From positions 91,752,397 to 91,816,396 of the forward strand of contig CM044305.1 of assembly GCA_024291935.2 (NCBI GenBank): DNA of 64,000 bases, read 5' to 3'. Source of the DNA: Okapia johnstoni (taxonomy: Eukaryota; Chordata; Mammalia; Artiodactyla; Giraffidae). The notes beneath the pieces are model-generated. The model searched no databases. It worked only from the letters and a program-made list of their open reading frames with translations, and had not been told where the DNA came from. Below, piece after piece: positions 53,681-64,000 of the stretch. Position 1 is the first letter of the stretch. Each line of letters opens with the position of its first letter. The position numbers and the translations under genes are program-made.

Positions 53681-54689
53681 TCTATGGTGTGGATGGGGTC
53701 CTGAAGGCAGTGAACAAGGCTGAAGTTCTCACATTAATCCCCATGCCAGTTACTGGGCTGAGATGGTTCAAGTTGAAGTTAGCTCTTCTAAGAACCCAGC
53801 TTTTGAAAATTTTTCTATTGTATATTAAATGTCAAAAGAATTGGGTTTTCCTTTCCTCCAGGCCTCATCTTAGAGCAGCAAGCTCTAAGCCACACTTATG
53901 CTGAGAAGAACTGAACACACTGACCTCTGGTTAGATCTGATTGCAAAGGACATTTCTCTCATCAACACCTCTGTTCCCAGGATTGCCATCCTCCTATGCT
54001 TACATCCCTTGATATTTTCCAGGCGAATGCTGAATGGTTGATTATTTGCCAGATGATTTTAGCATGCCCTCACTCAGATTTTGCCTCCAAAGTCTTTTTA
54101 TTGAGAATTTTTATATTAAACATACACTAAGTCTCAAGCTTGATTTTAACTGATCCCACATGAAGGAATGATTTTCAACTCATAACACATGAGGAACATC
54201 TGTTCTGCTTATTTGCATTCAGGCGGTACCGTTATTATTATTATAGAAGCTGACTGTCGAGTATCAATATTTGTCTCTTTCAGTTCCATTGAACTTTCCG
54301 GAGTGCCCGCTCCCATTGGTGGAGCTTTGAAACATACATCCTGGAGTCTAGAAAACAGTGGGACAACACCCATTTTCCTTTCCCTTTTCCCCAACTTTGG
54401 CTAGTGAACTTGAGTCAGGCCCTGACTATCTCTTACATACGTGATTGGGCATAGGAGTCTGTGTCAAATGCAGCCAGAGTCATGTTCAAAAGTCCAGACA
54501 TCAGGTGCACAGCCTTTGAGGCTGCCTCATGAAGGCCACCCAAGACCTTTGTTTACAGTAATCCGATCTCCAGTCCCGGGGGAAGGTTGATTGAGCTGAG
54601 TTTTACCTCTCTGAAGCCTCCAGATGGGTCATGAAGGAGAAAGTCTTTGGACCACAGGTTCTCATCTTTGATGTCAGGACACTCTGGTG
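53681..54689. other. Single-copy DNA
   Basis: Only a short (TTA)n run near 54231 is noted. No gene recognised. Confidence 0.4.
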
Positions 54690-54840
54690 TCTGACAATCA
54701 GTTAGTATTTGTTTCTAATAATCAAATCACCTTTAAAATGGGACATTACTATTACCTACTTCAGGAAGTTGTGAGGATTACACAGGATGGTGCAAATAAA
54801 TCACCCAGCGTGTGACTTGAGTGAACTAAGTCCTGTATTC
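54690..54840 (+). mobile_element. MIR fragment
   Basis: ATCACCTTTAAAATGGGACATTAC and GAAGTTGTGAGGATTACACAGG match the 3' half of forward MIR. Confidence 0.6.
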
Positions 54841-54934
54841 CAAAAAAACATAGCAGCTGCTGCTACCTGGCATGCATCTGAGGTTGGAGTCTCATGCCTA
54901 TTTTAGCCATGGAGGTACTGGGGGTGTATGGGGG

Positions 54935-55137
54935 GTAAAATCCATAGAGACAGGGAGTGTTTTTGACTACTTGACTACTTAGTGGGTATGGAGTCTTCTT
55001 TGGGGGTCATGAAAATGTTCCAGAACTGGACAGAGGTGATGATTGCACAACATCGTGAATGCACTCAATGCCACTGAATCGTGCGCTTTAAAATGGTTAC
55101 ATTTTCTGTTATTTGTATTTTACCACAAAAAATTCAC
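54935..55137 (+). mobile_element. L1M 3'UTR end
   Basis: CATGAAAATGTTCCAGAACTGG, GGTGATGATTGCACAACATCG, CACTGAATCGTGCGCTTTAAAATGG and TTTGTATTTTACCACAAAAAA match the plus-strand L1M 3' end. Confidence 0.78.
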
Positions 55138-56744
55138 TGGCTTGAATTTAGCACTTTCCTCTCTTTTGTGGGTCTCTAATTCACAGACAGCTCTGAGCTA
55201 GTACACACATGGAGGCTGATCATCAGTACCTGCTTCTAGCCCACGGCAGGCTGGAGGCACAGCTCTGATGTGCACACATTCTAGGCAGACACCCCGCAAG
55301 GTGCTGGGCCCTCGCACTCATCTCATGCCAGCTGGTTGGTCTGGTGGCTCTGTTGGCCTTGCCTGCCCCTGACCTGAGCCCATGTAAGAGGAGTAAGAAC
55401 AGTAGGAAAGGTGCCAGCAAGAACCAGAGGATTAGGCTGAGGCCCAGCAGAAATAGTGGTGTCCAACTCAAAGCCAACTGTTTCTCAGTCAGGCCACTCA
55501 AAGCTGAGCAGCCCCGGTGGGAGCCATTGGCAACTCTGCTCTCGGAAAAAGCCACTGTCCACATGGCTGTGGGGAGCCCAAGGGGGTCATGGGATTATTA
55601 AGCCTGAACTGTACCCTCCTTGAGCAGTCATCCAACGCTCTGAATGCCAAGATCCTTGAGCTACTACTAGGAATGTCCCTGGAGTGAGTTCATCTGGGGG
55701 GGATTGAAGGACCAGTTCCAATTCAGGGTCTAGAGGGTGACCGGTTGCATTAGAGATTTGTTACCCAATAAAAATCTCTGCTAAGGCCCAGGACTGAAAT
55801 AACTCAGCTGGGCTCTGGACTCAGCAGGGACCATTCATTAGCTAACACTTCTCATCTGTGATAGTTACAGACAGGTTTTTTCATGCCCCCCAAAACGGGC
55901 TTCAACGTTGCAGCTGGCAGACAGCTGTGGTCTCACAGTGTTTACATTACCCAGACGAATGCAGTCTGTGTAGGAGACACAGAATGAATCTGATTTAGCT
56001 TTTGGAAAATGGGATTTTAAAAAGTTCCGTGGTTTTCTCTTGCCCCTCCCTTCCTGGACTGCAGAAAGACTGAGGTGGAACGAAACAGGCACAGCTAAGA
56101 AAAGAGGACTCTTGTTTCTCAGGCTGATGCTTTTCTTTGTTTGGGACTTCTTTGTTTGACACCTCCAGGTGGTGGGGGCTGAGTTGAGACCGTAGGATTA
56201 AGATGACCAAAAGTCAGGCCATCACTCTGCAGCCTGGTCTTATTGGGTCAGCATGAGCTCCCTAGGGACTCAGCACAGCTGGCACGGAGACAGCTGGGCA
56301 AAGTCCCTTCAGCAATGGTCTAGTCCCCTTCATTCTTACTGTGAAAAGAACAGAAGACCAGGGTCTCTATAAACAGCTGGATCCATGACCAATTGCCCAC
56401 AGAATGGGAGCTGGGGCTGGTTAATACTACTGGGGTCTGTAGGACCTACCACACCACCTTGTGAGGAACCTACTCCAGTTCAACTCAATAGCCATTTTGT
56501 TTTATTTCCTCTGTCATTGTTAAGATTTCCAAGTCCTGTGCATTCTTCCTTTGAAATGCATCTGACATCCTCCCTTCTCAGTCACCATTGCTACTGCTTG
56601 GGGTCAGGGCCATATTTCCTCATGTCTGCACCAGGGCAACATCTTTCTAAACAAATCTCCTCTCCCCAGCCTTCTTCTGATGGCTCTTCCAAATATCTAG
56701 CCTTGTGTCCCAGCCCATCTTGTCCAGTTCCCATCTCATTCCGT
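55138..56744. other. 1.6-kb stretch with no recognised repeat
   Basis: Opposing frames at 55223-55601 are shadows of each other with no domain, although the minus frame contains a leucine-rich hydrophobic run. No gene call. Confidence 0.45.
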
Positions 56745-56990
56745 CAAGAAACATTTCCTGAGTGCCGACCATGGGTTAAACTCTTTGCTGGGCCTTAGGG
56801 AAAAACACATCAACCAGACATAAGCTCTTCCCACAAGAAAATCAGTTTGAAGGGGAGAACTCTAAGGAAGCAGAGAATCACAGGAAAGTGTGAAAAGTGT
56901 TAGGATAGGGCCCAGGGGATTATGGGAGCCCAGAGGAGAACACCTCAACCAGTGTTGAGGGGAGGGTGAAGAGAAGACATCCCTGACCTG
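56745..56990 (-). mobile_element. L2 fragment
   Basis: CAAGAAACATTTCCTGAGTGCC, TGCTGGGCCTTAGGG, AGACATAAGCTCTTCCCAC and AGTGTGAAAAGTGTTAGG fit reverse L2. Confidence 0.5.
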
Positions 56991-56999
56991 GTTTTCATT

Positions 57000-57290
57000 T
57001 GGCCACTCACCTCCTCAAAACCCTACATTGCTGTCACAATCTGTCTCCAACTTTCTTTGTCAACCAAATATGCAATGACTCCCTTAAAAGAAATCTCTAT
57101 TCCAGAAAGGCTGGTACCCTGACTGTTATTCAACATATATAAAACTCTGCTACCTCCTCAGCTTTGCCCCTGCCCTTGGCTGTGATTTGTCTTATTTGGG
57201 GTTGGATGGCTCCTGTTGGACTGGCATTGTGTCTTCCCTTTCCCTCCAGCAATAACACAGTGCCTGGCACACAGTGTCTGATGACTGGTG
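57000..57290 (+). mobile_element. L2 3' fragment
   Basis: AAAACCCTACATTGCTGTCACAATC, GGACTGGCATTGTGTCTTCC and ACACAGTGCCTGGCACACAGTG fit forward L2. Confidence 0.5.
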
Positions 57291-58059
57291 ACTTACTAAG
57301 CACACTTTCTTTTCACTAGGGTACTAATCTGACTCTCACAAGCAGGATACATGATTTGACCTTTATTAAACAGGGCTATCAGAAAAATCTGTGAATGCAG
57401 ATGAAGGGGTTTATAAAACTGCTGATAAGTTTCGGTCACACTGTCCCCAGCTTTGTCCTGACCTCCTAGAAAAGAGAATGTTATCGATAATCAAGTGGAG
57501 ATTAGCAGTTTGAAGAGCTTCAGTAGGCGTAGAGTTGGATGTATTTTTTATTCTGATTTAAATATTTAGCCTGATTTGTTTTGGACTTCATTTTTTTTTT
57601 TTGTTTTGGTCCCGGGCCTGTTGGTCAGGGCTAATTTGTACAGCTGCTTTTTCGTTTGGTTTCTTCCAAGAAAGCAAGAGGAAATAAGGTTGCCAGAAAA
57701 TTTGCAGTTACCAAGGTTTTCCTAAGATGAATATTATTTTTCTCTTCTAATACTGCCAAATACAGTATAAAGAGAAGCATGTGATCATTCCACAAATTTA
57801 GCTGCACCAGGGGTCAAATCCTGTACTTTATCCACATCCTGATGTTGGGAGACCTATACTGCACATTTCCTGACCCGCTCTTTAGTCAACCACATTTCCA
57901 GACTTGAACTATATTTCCAAAATTGTAAATTCACCCTGATTTTGAGCTTGGATTCTCAGACTTGACTCCTCCTGGATTTCAGCAGGAAGGTTCCAAAGGG
58001 CTGCTTTGGGTAGGACAGGGACAAGAGAGGCAGTGGAGAAGCTGGGCAGGAGAAAGAGC
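57291..58059. other. Single-copy DNA
   Basis: A T-run near 57590 is the only notable feature. A 161-codon minus-strand frame (57909-58394) spans into a MIR and is not supported. Confidence 0.4.
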
Positions 58060-58215
58060 ACTGGAGAAGGAGTCTGGGGCGTCTGGTTCTGGTTCCTGAT
58101 CTGCCACTGACTAAATGTGTGGCTTGGGCAAATCGCTTCCCCCTTTTGAGCGTCTCCATGGGGAGGGTTGGAGTGGATAAGCTCCAAAGTTCTTTCCTGT
58201 CCAATATTATTGGAT
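58060..58215 (+). mobile_element. MIR SINE
   Basis: CCTGATCTGCCACTGAC, TGTGTGGCTTGGGCAAATCGC and GGAGTGGATAAGCTCCAAAGTTC match forward MIR/MIR3. Confidence 0.7.
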
Positions 58216-58469
58216 CCTGTGATGTTGTGATGGATGCTACTGTAAAGGCTAATAAGAAAATGCCAAGGCCTTGTGTGTATTAACAAGGCTTCTCTCCCCT
58301 TGTCCCCAACCAGGTCTGCCCTTAGGAGGCATTTGCCAAAGCTGGTGCTTGGGCAACCTGAGAAGACTGAGAAGAATGGTCTGGAAGAAGGCACCCATGT
58401 TCTTACTGAAGGAACGCCAAGTCTAGCCTGGATAGCTGGTACTGTGTCCTGCTTAGGCCTGGTGGCTAC

Positions 58470-59120
58470 TTTTTAAAACAGCTTTATTGAGATATGATTC
58501 ACATACCATACCATTCATCCACATACAATGTATCATTCACCGATTTTTTAGTATAGTCACAGAATTGTACACAAACCCTGTAACCTTTAGTTGTCTTTAG
58601 TTGTCACTCTGCATCTCAAATGTCCTACCCTGTCCAGTCCTAGGCAACCACTAATATTTATGTTTCTATGGATTAACCTGTTCTGGATATTTTATAGACA
58701 TGAAATCATATGATGTAGTCTTTTGTGTCTGGCTTCTTTCACTTAGCAAAATGTTTTCAAGGTTCATCTCTGTTGTAGCATGTGTCAGTCCTTCATTAGT
58801 TTTATGGGTGAATAATATTCCATTGTCAGGATATACCACATTTTGTTTATCTATTCATCAGTTGATGGACATTTGAATGGTTTCCACTTCTTGGTTATTA
58901 TGCAAAGTCCAATATTTTTGGACTGCTATGAACCTTCATGTACAAGTTTTTGTGTGGACTTTTGTTTTCAATTCTCTTGGGTATATAATATACTTAGGAG
59001 TAGAACCATTGGGTCATATGGTGACTCTGTGTTTAATTTCTTGAAAATTCCCAGACTGTTTTGCAAAGTGGCTGTACCATTTTACAATCCCACCAGCTGT
59101 GTATGAGGGCTCCAATTTCT
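58470..59120 (-). mobile_element. L1M 3'UTR fragment, about 650 bp
   Basis: AACAGCTTTATTGAGATATG, TCACAGAATTGTACACAAACC, CTGGCTTCTTTCACTTAGC, AATAATATTCCATTGTCAGG, CATCAGTTGATGGACATTTG and GTGGCTGTACCATTTTACAATCCCACCAG form a classic reverse L1M 3'UTR. Confidence 0.88.
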
Positions 59121-60859
59121 GGAGGCTACTTTTTAATCTTGTCCCATTGGTAGAGAATACTTTCCAACACAGATGGCCCTGGGATAGTTAGACCATGTAA
59201 TGTTAAGCTTTCAAGGGGATAATTCTGATAAGCAAGTTGCCTCCATTTTGTTATATGGTAGTTGGATCCTAGGAGAAGATGACTTGGGGGAAGCCACTGT
59301 TGGACTTTGAAATCTATAGGAATTCAGTGGAAACACTTTCAGGATATCTGATAGAATGACTTGTAATAAGATGCCATGGGTTTGCAGTGGGCTTATATCA
59401 GTTTTAACCCTTTAAAGGATACTTTCTGTGTTAGATCATTTTGCAGGTAGAGGGAGTTGAGGGACTTTTGGTCTATCTGCCTACTCAGTTTCAGTGTCAA
59501 CCTGTCCTACCTGGGAGTTGGGGCAGGAACAAAATAAGTCAAACAGGAGCCCAGTGCTTTAGGATGGATGAAGATATGCGCTGATTTGCCCAGGATGGTC
59601 TCAGTTTACACCTGCTATCCCAGTATTATGAATAGCACTGTGCTTCACCCTCGAAAGTGTGACAATAAGCTGTATGTCACCTCAGCTTTAGACCACAAAC
59701 ATGTAATGCCAAGAATCACATTCAGAGCTATAAAGGCTAGAATTTCACATCTTGATGAGCTTATATCTCACAACGATAAAGAAAGGGTCTCTCAATAGGC
59801 TGAAGGTAGGCTCCAAAATGACAGAGTGAGCCAGGACTGTGCACAATAAAAAACAAATGCTGATGAGATTCAAAGTGTAGAAAAGCACATTTTGGAGGAG
59901 GGGGGGGATGTTTGGTGGGGATGGAAGTTAACACAGTGGAGGTGTCCATGGATGAGGTGAAGCTTAAAGAGAACCTTGAATGAGGTATAGGATGTGGGTG
60001 CTCCAAGTTCCCTGACAGACCAAGGTCCCGAATAGCCTTCATCCTTGTTCTAATTAAAAGGCGCCGTGCTCCCTTGTGCTTGGGCAGACAATTCACATGA
60101 CCTCCCAGCTCATTTGGCAGCACTTGGGAGAAATCTGGCCTTGCAATCAGACTAAATGATGTGTTACCCTACACTTAATCTCCACCATCCATCAAAATCC
60201 AGAGGCCTTGGCCTCGGCCCTCGACAAGAGGCCCACAGTACCTGGGTAGGATTTCATCCAGGGAATGAATGCAAAGCCCCTAATTCTCCATCCATCTCAG
60301 CCCTCTGTAAACAGTTAAAGACTGCAGCCAACAGCAAAAGAACTGCCAACCCAAATGAAAGCAGTGAGTCAGCAAAATAAAGACAGATGGCAATGGATTA
60401 ACTGTAGCATAGGCGGCAAGAAGCAGACCCTTCTTCATTCTGATCAGATTGCCTCCCCTCAATTTTGGGCCACCTAGTGCTCACACACAGCCCCTCTTGA
60501 GTTATGCTGGGGGTGAGAGAAAACGTTTGCTGCACACAGGGTGAGAACACTGCTTCAATCCACTGTCTCCAGGTGGTCCAGGAGGGGGGAAGGGGACAGA
60601 GAGGACAGGACATAGGGGAAGACAATCTCTTCTACTTCCTTTGCCACAGGGCCATTCCCTGAGCTGACATCATTTTCAAGTATTCTGCCCCTTAACCAGA
60701 CTTCTTGCACCACATAGTCCAGTTGTGGAAACACCATCACTATCACCATAACTTGTCCTGCTCTTGCCAATCTGTTTACTCAAGCTCAAAGTTTGGAGAA
60801 GTAAAAGGTAGCAACTCTGTTTAGAAATAATGTTTGCAATTGCATGTGAATTTTTCTTA
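59121..60859. other. Single-copy DNA
   Basis: No repeat or exon recognised with confidence. Open frames at 59568-59798 and 59761-60123 have no domain. A candidate AP-1/MAF-type site is listed separately. Confidence 0.4.
60365..60374 (+). promoter_or_regulatory. Candidate NF-E2/MAF half-site
   Basis: TGAGTCAGCA, the same core as at 46758, in non-repeat DNA. Sequence match only. Confidence 0.25.
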
Positions 60860-60960
60860 TCCACGTGTATCATTATGAATCCCTAGCACTGTGCTTCCTA
60901 GAACACAGGAAGTGCTCAATAAATGTTTGTTGAGTGAAAGAATGGAGGAATGAGAGCATT
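60860..60960 (+). mobile_element. L2 3' end
   Basis: ATCCCTAGCACTGTGCTTCC, AGGAAGTGCTCAATAAATG and TTTGTTGAGTGAAAGAATGG are the L2 terminus. Confidence 0.72.
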
Positions 60961-61164
60961 GACACAAAATGTGGCCTGAAGACAAGGAACAAGAGAGGAC
61001 ATCCCTGAAGTGAGATCCTTTATGTAAATATCTTTTTTTATTCAATCAATAAATCAGTCAATAAGCATTTCCTAGCACTGCCCCACCCAGGTACCCAATA
61101 ATTTGTGCTCACCCATCCCCTAAGCTACACCAACATTTTCTCAAAACTTTCTTCAAAAGGCCAT

Positions 61165-61345
61165 CTTCTTAAACTGACCTATGTCTTCTTTCACCTAGCC
61201 TAATGTTTTCAAGATTCATCCAAGTTGTAGCATGTATCAATACCTCATGCCTTTTTATGGCTGAATGGCATTCTATTGTATGGATACATCACACTTTTAA
61301 AATTCATTCATTGATCGATGGACTTTGGGTTATTATTTTAATACC
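61165..61345 (-). mobile_element. L1M 3'UTR fragment
   Basis: CTTTCACCTAGCCTAATGTTTTC, TTCATCCAAGTTGTAGCATG, GGCTGAATGGCATTCTATTG and TGATCGATGGACTTTGGG match reverse L1M. Confidence 0.78.
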
Positions 61346-61524
61346 TTCAAGGATGAGTAAACACAACCATAAAAGTGACCAATTCAAAGTCACTAGCATC
61401 TGTGAAGCTGACCTAAGGATCTCTGGGTTTTTGGCACATGATTCTGGGGGCTGCCTCAGGATTCTAAAGTATTGGCACTAATGTTGACACCTAATCCGCT
61501 TTCCTTTCATCATTCCTCCTCACC

Positions 61525-61690
61525 TTCTTTCATTCCTTCATTCATTCATTTAACAAATATTACTTGAATGTCTACCATCTTTGAAGCAGTGTTCTAGATA
61601 TTGGGGGTACAGAGATAAAAGACACGCAGTTCCTGTCTTTGAGGCCACTGAAAATGCTGAGGAGACGGGGCATGTTCAAGTCAAGGTACC
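61525..61690 (-). mobile_element. L2 3' end, minus
   Basis: TTCATTCATTCATTTAACAAATATTAC, TTCTAGATATTGGGGGTACAG and CAGTTCCTGTCTTTGAGGCC are the reverse L2 terminus. Confidence 0.7.
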
Positions 61691-61744
61691 ATGTGTCATA
61701 GCCAGGAGAGTTCCAAATGCGGACACAGTGTCCCATATAGACAT

Positions 61745-61840
61745 CAGCCTAGAAGCTCCTCAAGGGCAGAGCTGTGTCCTGTTCTTTGCTACATTCCTAG
61801 AGCCTAACATGGTGCCTGGAACACATGTGCTGTCAGCAAA
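61745..61840 (+). mobile_element. L2 3' end, plus
   Basis: AGAAGCTCCTCAAGGGCAGAGC and CTAACATGGTGCCTGGAACACATG match forward L2. It faces away from the minus-strand L2 just upstream. Confidence 0.6.
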
Positions 61841-62884
61841 GCAACCTCAGAAAGGTCTGAAGTAGCCTGCCTGGCAACATCAGCCCATTACCTTTCTCAG
61901 CACCCCAGGTCCCACATTGTGCCCTGTGGGCCATCTCTCTTCATTGAGTTCTATCTTTGATAGGTGGCACAGAGTGGGTGTACTTTGAGTCCTGCTTCCT
62001 CTGACTTCCCTTCAATTTCAGAATGAGTTCTCTTTCAAAAGTGCCTGTATATTTTTAGTTTCATGATCCCTTCTTTGAAGAGGAACCCAGATTATGCAAG
62101 GAAGTGAGACCATCTTTCTCAGGGAGTAAACTCACGGTGAGCAGGAACACGCTCTAGCACCACTTTGATTTTTATTTCTAGAAATTGTTTTCTATCAGAT
62201 TGTAGCTTAGGGTGGAAGTGGGGGCTGAGAGGTGGGCAAGAGCTGGCTCTCATGCTCATGGTATTCCATGATTTTGGTATGCATCTCTTTCAGTTCGGCC
62301 TATGTTCTGCTTTCTTTGGACCTGACTGCTAACCACAGAAGTTTCCAGGAGAAAACCTAGGGCAGCAATGCATGGATGTTGCCAATTTCATAAACTACTA
62401 CTTCAGTGCATATTCTCGAAACACCTCCTGGACACAAGTAATTAAAAAACTGCAAGATCAATGGTAAATAAAAGGAGGGAATTGAGGGGAAAGAAGAAAA
62501 AGAGGGAAAGGTATTTCAGATTAGATTGGAAATGAGAAAATGGAAGTGTGGGATGAGGTCTCCCTGCACCCCCAGCCCGGCCATACTCACTGCAGAGAAG
62601 GAAAGGGCCCCTGTGCAGGAAAGCTGATTTTAAATGGAAAAGCCCTGGGGCAGCCTGTAGACCTTTAACTTCAGTTAGCCTCAACTCCTTTAATGGGTAA
62701 CTCTTGGCCTTGTCTCCTTTGGGGTTAAACCTTCTATATCCATGCTGGAGTGCAGGGCTGAAAGGGGAGGGCGGGGGGGAAGACTCCTTCCTAGGTGATG
62801 ACCATTGGAATTACACATTTGAAGGGTTTTGATTCTTCAAAAATCAAAAAAGGAAGTTCTATCAAAATTAATTGTTTTTTCCTT
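61841..62884. other. Single-copy DNA
   Basis: No gene or repeat recognised. Confidence 0.4.
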
Positions 62885-63155
62885 TTGTTAATACCTGAAA
62901 GGGTAAGTGAAGTAGGTACAGGGGATGAAGATGTACAAACTTCTAGTTATAAAATAAATAAGCCATGGGGAGGTAATATATATCATCAGCATAAGGAATA
63001 TAGTCAATAACATTCTAATAACTTTGTATGGGGCTGGGAGTTAGTAGACTTATTGTGGTGATCATTTAATAATGCAGTCAAATGCCAAATCACTATGCAA
63101 TACATCTGAAACTAACAGAACACTGTACATCAATTATATTTCAATCAAAACAAAG
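62885..63155 (+). mobile_element. L1M 3'UTR end
   Basis: GCATAAGGAATATAGTCAATAAC, TAGACTTATTGTGGTGATCATTTAATAATG, CATCTGAAACTAACAGAAC and CATCAATTATATTTCAATC match forward L1M. Confidence 0.82.
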
Positions 63156-63254
63156 ATCCCAGACCTCATGCACCAGACTGGTGGAACCTCTCTGTTAGAT
63201 CTGCCTGCCGACTCATGGAGTGCTACCTCCAACAAAACTTCCACTTGAATTCCT

Positions 63255-63545
63255 ACCAGGGAAGCCAAGTACTGTGTTAGGCACTTGGAGGTACAATTAT
63301 GAGCCAGACACGGTCCCTGCCCTCAAGGAATTTACAATCTAATGGGGGGAGACACAAGCAGACAGCTAATTATAACGTAGAATGATGAGTGCTGGAAGTT
63401 TCTGGGGGAGGACTGAGGATGAGCATTTAAATCATGCTGGAGGGTCAGGGAAGGTTTCTTGAAAGAAATGATGCATAAACTGAAGAATGAGTAGGAGTTA
63501 GCCAAGTGAAAGGGAAGGAGGAAAGACAGTCCAGACAGATGGGCT
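63255..63545 (-). mobile_element. L2 fragment
   Basis: AAGTACTGTGTTAGGCACTTGG, GTCCCTGCCCTCAAGGAATTTACAATC, GGAAGGTTTCTTGAAAGAAATG and GTAGGAGTTAGCCAAGTG fit reverse L2. Confidence 0.72.
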
Positions 63546-63559
63546 TTACAAGAATAAGG

Positions 63560-64000
63560 CTTGCTAATAGAGATTAAAGCAAAAATTTACAAAATACACA
63601 ATCACAAAAAATGGAAAGTTGATCTATACAAACAAAAGCTGGCTCTTTGAAAACACCGTTAAAATAGGCAACGTTAGCAAGTTTGTTAAATAATAATAAT
63701 AATAAACCACTCAGGAGAGAAAAAGAGATGGAGAGGGAAAGAAAAAAAGAGGGGGAAAGGAAAAAGAGAACTACATTTCAAATGCATTAAAAACTGTAGG
63801 AAAATTTAAATATTCTTAGTAATTGTGTCAGTCTTGGTATATGTATAAAGTTGTAAATAATTGGCATTTCGTATTAATATTTATACCAATAAATTTGAAA
63901 CCTAGATGAAATGATTGTTTTCTAGGAGAACATAAATGACCAAACTGGGCTTGAGAAGAAGGTGAAAATCGGACTATGCCAATAAACTAGAGAAGAAATT
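63560..64000 (+). mobile_element. L1 ORF2 fragment, continues past the window end
   Basis: AGAGATTAAAGC..., AAAAGCTGGCTCTTTGAAAACACC and ACCACTCAGGAGAGAAAAAGAG resemble the plus-strand ORF2 stretch that encodes a KAGWLFEK-like motif. An (AAT)n run lies at 63691-63706. Frames are ruined. The element leaves the window on the right. Confidence 0.65.

Noticed and set aside
55223..55601. Opposing frames of 113 and 85 codons, the minus one with a leucine-rich stretch
   Set aside because: Each is the shadow of the other, with no conserved motif; the hydrophobic run alone is not evidence of a membrane protein.
56745..57290. Back-to-back L2 pieces as one inverted element
   Set aside because: L2 ends in opposite orientations are common in mammalian DNA and the two share no continuous consensus; more likely two insertions.

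Overview
The window is ruminant nuclear DNA, most likely from cattle or a close bovid. It carries the BovB (RTE) LINE, the tRNA-derived Bov-tA/Bov-A2 SINEs whose tails resemble BovB, artiodactyl CHR-type tRNA SINEs, a young bovine-type L1 with a complete 5' end, and mariner MITEs of the ruminant type. Older mammalian repeats (MIR, L2, L1M/HAL1, MER5-like, MLT1-like) form the background. I recognise no host protein-coding exon, tRNA, rRNA or CRISPR array. Every convincing protein match is a retrotransposon protein. The family names rest on remembered consensus features, not on a database search.

Layout. 1-5.57 kb: minus-strand L1, 5'-complete, with ORF2 interrupted by a long poly-G tract and the 3' part outside the window. 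5.6-18.2 kb: mostly single-copy DNA with scattered MIR, SINE, MLT1-like and microsatellite sequence, including a repeat-poor block at 13.95-18.24 kb. 18.2-29.4 kb: a pile of nested elements. An old minus-strand L1M/HAL1-type element is split by two BovB copies (one 5'-truncated, one internally deleted), several tRNA SINEs and an L1 3' end. 29.4-40.6 kb: L1M 3'UTR fragments, MIRs, an L1 inserted into a MIR with a target duplication, and single-copy DNA. 40.66-43.57 kb: a BovB copy with decayed endonuclease and reverse-transcriptase reading frames, flanked by a 9-bp target duplication. 43.8-45.3 kb: two mariner MITEs; the second folds into a strong hairpin resembling the ruminant miR-2284/2285 type. 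45.3-64 kb: mostly single-copy DNA with MIR, L2, L1M and short SINE pieces, ending in an L1 ORF2 fragment.

The window reads as a gene desert or a large intron shaped by successive retrotransposition: MIR/L2 first, then L1M and hAT/MaLR elements, then artiodactyl CHR SINEs and L1, and finally BovB, Bov-tA and young L1. Several insertions can be ordered because they interrupt one another and keep target-site duplications. I found no new defence, metabolic or enzymatic system. The observations most worth checking are the mariner hairpin (possible microRNA), the internally deleted BovB with intact ends, a triplicated target sequence beside another BovB, and the poly-G tract inside the young L1.
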